From contig NZ_BNEB01000005.1 in assembly GCF_016860545.1 (NCBI RefSeq), forward strand, positions 186,001 to 250,000: a stretch of 64,000 nucleotides of DNA. The letters are read 5' to 3'. The DNA comes from Streptomyces asoensis. GTDB taxonomy: Bacteria; Actinomycetota; Actinomycetes; Streptomycetales; Streptomycetaceae. A program made the position numbers and the translations under genes. Shown here in pieces: positions 60,481 through 64,000 of the stretch (within the stretch, counting starts at the first letter, position 1; the number at the start of each line of letters is the position of its first letter). The notes beneath the pieces were generated by a model. The model had not been told where the DNA came from and made no database searches. It saw nothing but the letters and a program-made list of their open reading frames with translations.

Positions 60481-62055
60481 TCACCCGTGCGGGAGCGCTG
60501 CCACGAGACGGCGGATCCGGGTGAGGGGCAGCGCCGGGTTGGCGGCCGCACGGTGCGCCAGTTCCTCGTCGTCGAGCAGCTCTGCCAGCCGTGACGGCGG
60601 GAGGTTCGGATGGCGCGCGAAGGCGGCCCGCACGGCGGGGTCCGGGTCGCGGGTGAGACGTTCGACGACGTGGGGTTCGGTCTCCGGGTCGCGTGCGGCC
60701 AGCGCGCGGACGGCCGGATCATCGTCGGCGGCGTGGACGGCCAGCCCGGCGCTGGGGAAGTCCGGCCGGGCGAGCAGGTGTTCGCGTCCGCTGCCCGTGT
60801 ACGCGAGGAAGCAGCTCAGCAGCAGTCCGGGCGGAGCGCCCGAGTGGTTCTGGGCGAGCAGCACGCGTACGCCGAGGTCGTCGTCGACGGCGAGACGGGC
60901 CACGAGGTCCGGGGGCAGTGTGCGCTCCCGCGCGGCTTCCCGGCGCAGCAGCGGGTGCCCGGACAGCGCGTCCCGGCGTACGGCCTCGGCGTCGCGCGGC
61001 GGCAGCGGCCGGAGATCGGCGGAGAAGTCGCCGTCCGCGGGGACCCGGTAGTCGATCGCGGCCCTCTCCGCCTCGCTCCAGGCCGGGTGGACGGAGACGG
61101 ACAGACGTACCCGGGGATCGGCGTCCGCCGCGAGGGCGGCGCGCTCGTCCGGGCCGAGGTCCGGGTGCCGGGCCGCCGTCCGCCGCACCCGCGGGTCGGG
61201 ATCCGCCACGAGGGCCCGGCGTTCGGCGGGCCCGAGGTCGGCCCGGGAGGCGGTCTCGCGCCGGACCTCCGGATCCGGGTCGGCGGCCAGGCGGGCCACG
61301 GCGTCGGGAGGCAGGCTCGGATTGCGCGCGATCATCGCACGGTCGTCGGCGCCGAAGGGGTCGGTGAGGACGCCCCGCACGACCTTCGCGGTGAGCGGCA
61401 GGTGGAGCAGGGCGTCGGTGCGGCCGTGACAGGCGTGCGAGGGCAGGACGCTCTCCACCCAGACCGGATCCTCCTCCCGTACGCGCTGCCGGGCTCTTCT
61501 CCGCACGTCGTCGTCGGGATCGGCCAGCAGGGCGGCCCTCGTCCCGGCGGGCAGCACGCTCCATGACCCGGTCCCCCAGGCGCGCACCCTCGCCTCCGGA
61601 TGCGTGGGCATGGCCCGGCGGAATTCCGCGGAGATCTGCCGATGGAAACCGCCGCCGAGGAGTTCGGCCTCGTATGTCGTGATCATGTGCACGACGGCGT
61701 CGTCGGGCAGGTACCCGGACCCGGCAGGTCCGGTCGTGGCCGGACGCGGGCCCTCGGCGAGGTGGGCGCGGACGAACCAGTCCGGATCCCTGACCAGCAA
61801 GGCCCGTTGGGCCGGGTCGACGTGGGGGTTCTGGGCGAAGAAGCCGCGGGTGCGGGCGTCGGGGTGCGCGACGACGGCGTCCACGACGGCGTCGGGAAGG
61901 ACGCGGTCGCGGCACAGCACCATCCGCACCGCGAGCGGAGCGTCCGCCAGGAGCCGCGGCAACAGGTCCGCCGGCGTGGACGGGTTGAGCGCGACTCCGG
62001 CGAGACGTCGTACCGGCAGATCGGCGTCGGCCCAGATGTCCGCGGGCGTGGGCAT
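60481..62055 (-). CDS. Leucine-rich-repeat-variant protein
   Basis: 524 residues composed almost wholly of helical repeats of about 23-25 residues: DPDPEVRRETASRADLGPAE, DPDPRVRRTAARHPDLGPDE, DADPRVRLSVSVHPAWSEAE, DDDLGVRVLLAQNHSGAPPG, DPDPAVRAAFARHPNLPPSR. This is the LRV (leucine-rich repeat variant) pattern with DPxxxVRxxxAxxPxLPxxxxxxLAxD units. An N-terminal Cys cluster typical of some LRV proteins is not seen. Likely a protein-binding scaffold. It is divergent from the NmrA-like gene. Confidence 0.82.
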   Translation of the reverse strand: MPTPADIWADADLPVRRLAGVALNPSTPADLLPRLLADAPLAVRMVLCRDRVLPDAVVDAVVAHPDARTRGFFAQNPHVDPAQRALLVRDPDWFVRAHLAEGPRPATTGPAGSGYLPDDAVVHMITTYEAELLGGGFHRQISAEFRRAMPTHPEARVRAWGTGSWSVLPAGTRAALLADPDDDVRRRARQRVREEDPVWVESVLPSHACHGRTDALLHLPLTAKVVRGVLTDPFGADDRAMIARNPSLPPDAVARLAADPDPEVRRETASRADLGPAERRALVADPDPRVRRTAARHPDLGPDERAALAADADPRVRLSVSVHPAWSEAERAAIDYRVPADGDFSADLRPLPPRDAEAVRRDALSGHPLLRREAARERTLPPDLVARLAVDDDLGVRVLLAQNHSGAPPGLLLSCFLAYTGSGREHLLARPDFPSAGLAVHAADDDPAVRALAARDPETEPHVVERLTRDPDPAVRAAFARHPNLPPSRLAELLDDEELAHRAAANPALPLTRIRRLVAALPHG

Positions 62056-62329
62056 GTGAGGGTCTCCACGGTGAAGGCACGGTGTGATCCCTGCGAGGCC
62101 AGGGAGAACCCGACCCTAACCGCCGGGCACGATCACGCACCAGGACGGTTCACCGGCCGGGTCCCGCTCCCGGCGCGTGTCCGCCGCTCGGGTGTCCGCT
62201 GCCCGCCGGACGGCCGCGCCGCACGCGGCCGTCGGGGTGCGGGCCGGTGGAAAAGGCTTTGACGTGCCGTCGGCCGCTCGTCGAGGGTGATCCCGGTGTC
62301 CGGACGTGGGCACGGCAGAGGAGTTGTGG

Positions 62330-63148
62330 ATGATTGTCGTATCGGCCGCCTCGGGGGCGTTCGGCCGGCTGGTCGTCGGCCGGTTGCTGGACCTGGTGCC
62401 CGCCGACCGCGTGGGGGTCGCGGTGCGTGACCCCGGCAAGGTCCCGGATCTCGCGGCTCGCGGGGTCCATGTCCGGCTCGGCGACTACGACGACCCGGCG
62501 ACGCTGCGCACCGCGTTCGAGGGCGCCGACCGGCTGCTGCTGATCTCCTCCCCCGAGCTGGATCCCTCACGCCGTACCGTCCAGCACCGGGCGGCGCTCG
62601 GCGCGGCCCGCGCCGGCGGCGTCGGATCGGTCGTCTACACCAGTTTCCTCGGGGCCGACACGCAGGCCGACGGCATGACCGCCGCCCATCACGCCACCGA
62701 GCGTGAACTGGCATCCGGGGGACTCCCGCACACCCTGCTGCGGCACCCCTTCTACAGCGAGGCGTTCCTGCACAGCGGACTGCGCGCGGCCGTCGCCTCG
62801 GGTGAACTGGCCGACGGCACGGGAGGGCGCGGCATCAACACCGCGTCCCGCGGCGACCTCGCGGAGGCCGCGGCCCGCGTCCTCACCGAGGACCACCACG
62901 TCGGACGGGCCTACGACTTCACCGGCGTCCTGTGGACCTACGACGAGCTCGCCGACACGCTCAGCGGCGTCTCCGGCAGGCCTGTCGTCCGGCGGGAGCG
63001 GGATCCCGCTCCCGGCGCGCAGGGCTGGCTGGAGACCCAGGTGCGCTCCGGCGCGCTGGAGCGGCAGACCGACGACCTCCAACGCGTCCTCGGCCACCCG
63101 CCCACCGGCCTCGCGCAGACCGTCACAGCGATCCTCGACCAGGACTGA
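62330..63148 (+). CDS. NmrA-like NAD(P)-binding oxidoreductase (QorB type)
   Basis: 272 residues. Atypical SDR: MIVVSAASGAFGRLVVGRLL (nucleotide loop, with AASGAFG replacing TGATGxLG), GDYDDPATLRTAFEGADRLL, SVVYTSFLGADTQADGMTAA, HHATERELASGGLPHTLLRH, YDFTGVLWTYDELADTLSGV SGRPV. These are marks of the NmrA/QorB subgroup, which act as NADPH:quinone reductases or redox sensors. AGAGGAG lies six bases before ATG 62330. Confidence 0.88.
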   Translation: MIVVSAASGAFGRLVVGRLLDLVPADRVGVAVRDPGKVPDLAARGVHVRLGDYDDPATLRTAFEGADRLLLISSPELDPSRRTVQHRAALGAARAGGVGSVVYTSFLGADTQADGMTAAHHATERELASGGLPHTLLRHPFYSEAFLHSGLRAAVASGELADGTGGRGINTASRGDLAEAAARVLTEDHHVGRAYDFTGVLWTYDELADTLSGVSGRPVVRRERDPAPGAQGWLETQVRSGALERQTDDLQRVLGHPPTGLAQTVTAILDQD

Positions 63149-63238
63149 CGACCACGGCAGTGACGAGCGTGCGATCGGGGCCCGCCTTCACGAACACGGC
63201 GGCGGCCTCCCCGCTCACGACGCCGCGTCGGGCTCCCG

Positions 63239-64000
63239 TCAGTGGGGGCCGGTGAGGTGCTCGACTCGGGCGTGGAGGTGCTCGACGTGGTGTTCCGACT
63301 CCGGCTTCATCAGGACGCTGCGCAGGATCCGGGCGCCGTCGGCGTCCGCAGTGATCCCGGGGTGTCGTGCGGTGAAGGCCTCGCGGTCGGCCCTGAGAGT
63401 GCTCAGGAAGACCGGGTCGGGCGCGGCCATGCCGTCGGCGAGAATGCGGCCCGAGGCCGCGTCGATGCCGGACAGGGTGGCCGGTTCGAGGGCGGGGAAG
63501 TAGCTCACGATGTCCAGCTCGGGCTTTTGATAGAGCGTCAGATACGGTGACTCGTCGATGAGCCGGGACCAATCGAGTGCGGCTCGGCGACCCGCCGCCA
63601 GGACGCGTCCGAGACCTTCGGGGGTCGGCGGGAGAAGCTGGAAGGTGAGCCAGAGGGCGGCGGCCGAGGCGCCGGCCCGTGAGCACTCCAGGCTGATCTC
63701 TCCGAGGTGGAGTCCGGCGGAGGTGAAGTAGGTGTACGGCGAGTCGTGGAGGTAGAAACGGCCGACCTCGGGATCGCGGAAGAGGACGGCCCCGCAGCCG
63801 TAGGGCTGGAGTCCGTGCTTGTGCGGGTCGACCACGATCGAGTCGCACCGGGCGACGGCACGCCAGGGCTCGGCGGGTATCCCCTCGGGGCCGTCGGCGC
63901 CGGCGAGCAGCGTGAAGAACCCGCCGTACGCCGCGTCGACGTGGACGCGGACGCCGTGGCGCCGGGCGATCGGCAGGGCGAGGTGGACCGGGTCGACGGC
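63239..64000 (-). CDS. PLP-dependent decarboxylase, 5' end beyond window
   Basis: Minus-strand frame open to the right edge, 253 codons plus stop seen (N-terminus lost). HVDAAYGGFFTLLAGADGPE and SIVVDPHKHGLQPYGCGAVL (Schiff-base lysine in DPHKH) identify group II PLP amino-acid decarboxylases; C-terminal RADREAFTARHPGITADADG and SEHHVEHLHARVEHL fit the helix end. The substrate (aspartate, glutamate, aromatic acid or diaminobutyrate) cannot be decided. Converges on the NmrA-like gene, 90 bases apart. Confidence 0.87.
   Translation of the reverse strand, partial: AVDPVHLALPIARRHGVRVHVDAAYGGFFTLLAGADGPEGIPAEPWRAVARCDSIVVDPHKHGLQPYGCGAVLFRDPEVGRFYLHDSPYTYFTSAGLHLGEISLECSRAGASAAALWLTFQLLPPTPEGLGRVLAAGRRAALDWSRLIDESPYLTLYQKPELDIVSYFPALEPATLSGIDAASGRILADGMAAPDPVFLSTLRADREAFTARHPGITADADGARILRSVLMKPESEHHVEHLHARVEHLTGPH

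Noticed and set aside
1..64000. tRNA or rRNA genes, phage integration sites, biosynthetic gene cluster
   Set aside because: I found no tRNA-like cloverleaf, no rRNA segments, no integrase, and no PKS or NRPS domains when reading the window.

Overview
The base composition (very high G+C, strongly biased third positions), gene families (SapA-like protein, LitR, AfsA-like enzyme, many ECF sigma factors, SpoIIE-type phosphatases, mycothiol-dependent enzyme fold, F420-type oxidoreductase) and GTG/ATG starts with AGGAGG sites all point to a Streptomyces chromosome, probably an accessory, arm-like region: it holds many regulators and secreted hydrolases, few core genes (nadE is the clearest), and a surprising number of decayed genes. 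I see no rRNA, tRNA, CRISPR array, integrase or intact transposon.

Layout. 1-5.0 kb: edge-truncated kinase-like gene, a quinone oxidoreductase divergent from a TetR regulator, a maleylpyruvate-isomerase-fold enzyme and an F420/NADP-type oxidoreductase, interspersed with relics of murC, a MarR regulator and an IS701-type transposase. 5-9.7 kb: a membrane protein, a CelD/BcsL acetyltransferase, a small secreted Cys-rich protein and a lipoprotein GH10 xylanase. 9.7-12.6 kb: IS3 relic, a MerR-PP2C fusion, a membrane protein divergent from a second MerR, and a DUF218 protein. 12.9-17.1 kb: a frameshifted PA14/fibronectin-III secreted protein and a striking two-gene unit, a 63-residue membrane protein coupled to an ECF sigma factor fused to a membrane M48 metalloprotease. 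17.2-26.7 kb: HxlR/DsbA/SDR redox unit, flavodoxin-like protein, Clp-N-only protein, secreted phosphodiesterase-fold protein, SapA-like protein, a SigE-family sigma factor coupled to a membrane beta-propeller protein, and a DUF4383 protein.

26.7-33.7 kb: an AfsA-like hotdog enzyme, a zinc-finger-like protein, then what looks like a light-response module (ECF sigma divergent from a B12-binding LitR/CarH-type MerR, followed by an FeS photolyase). 33-39.4 kb: two MarR genes bracketing two paralogous SpoIIE phosphatases and an RsbT-like ATPase, plus a badly decayed GAF-PAS-SpoIIE pseudogene. 39.4-51.9 kb: glyoxalase-fold protein, SMI1/KNR4 protein, nadE, DUF805, an FAD oxidoreductase with its ECF41 sigma factor, hemerythrin, an anti-sigma-type ATPase and an intact PAS-GAF-SpoIIE phosphatase, epoxide-hydrolase-like enzyme and GNAT protein. 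52-54.4 kb: a bifunctional GH10-GH62 arabinoxylanase. 54.6-57.8 kb: a coupled alpha/beta hydrolase plus caspase-STAND ATPase operon that resembles a defence or cell-death system. 58-64 kb: RibD-like reductase, secreted phosphodiesterase-fold/jacalin protein, leucine-rich-repeat-variant protein, NmrA-like reductase, and a PLP decarboxylase cut by the right edge.

Functional threads: (i) membrane-to-transcription signalling (sigma-M48 fusion, SigE/propeller pair, ECF41, twin phosphatases, MerR-PP2C); (ii) arabinoxylan breakdown by two GH10 enzymes; (iii) light response; (iv) a caspase-type defence candidate. All functions are inferred from motifs read by eye; no database search was possible.
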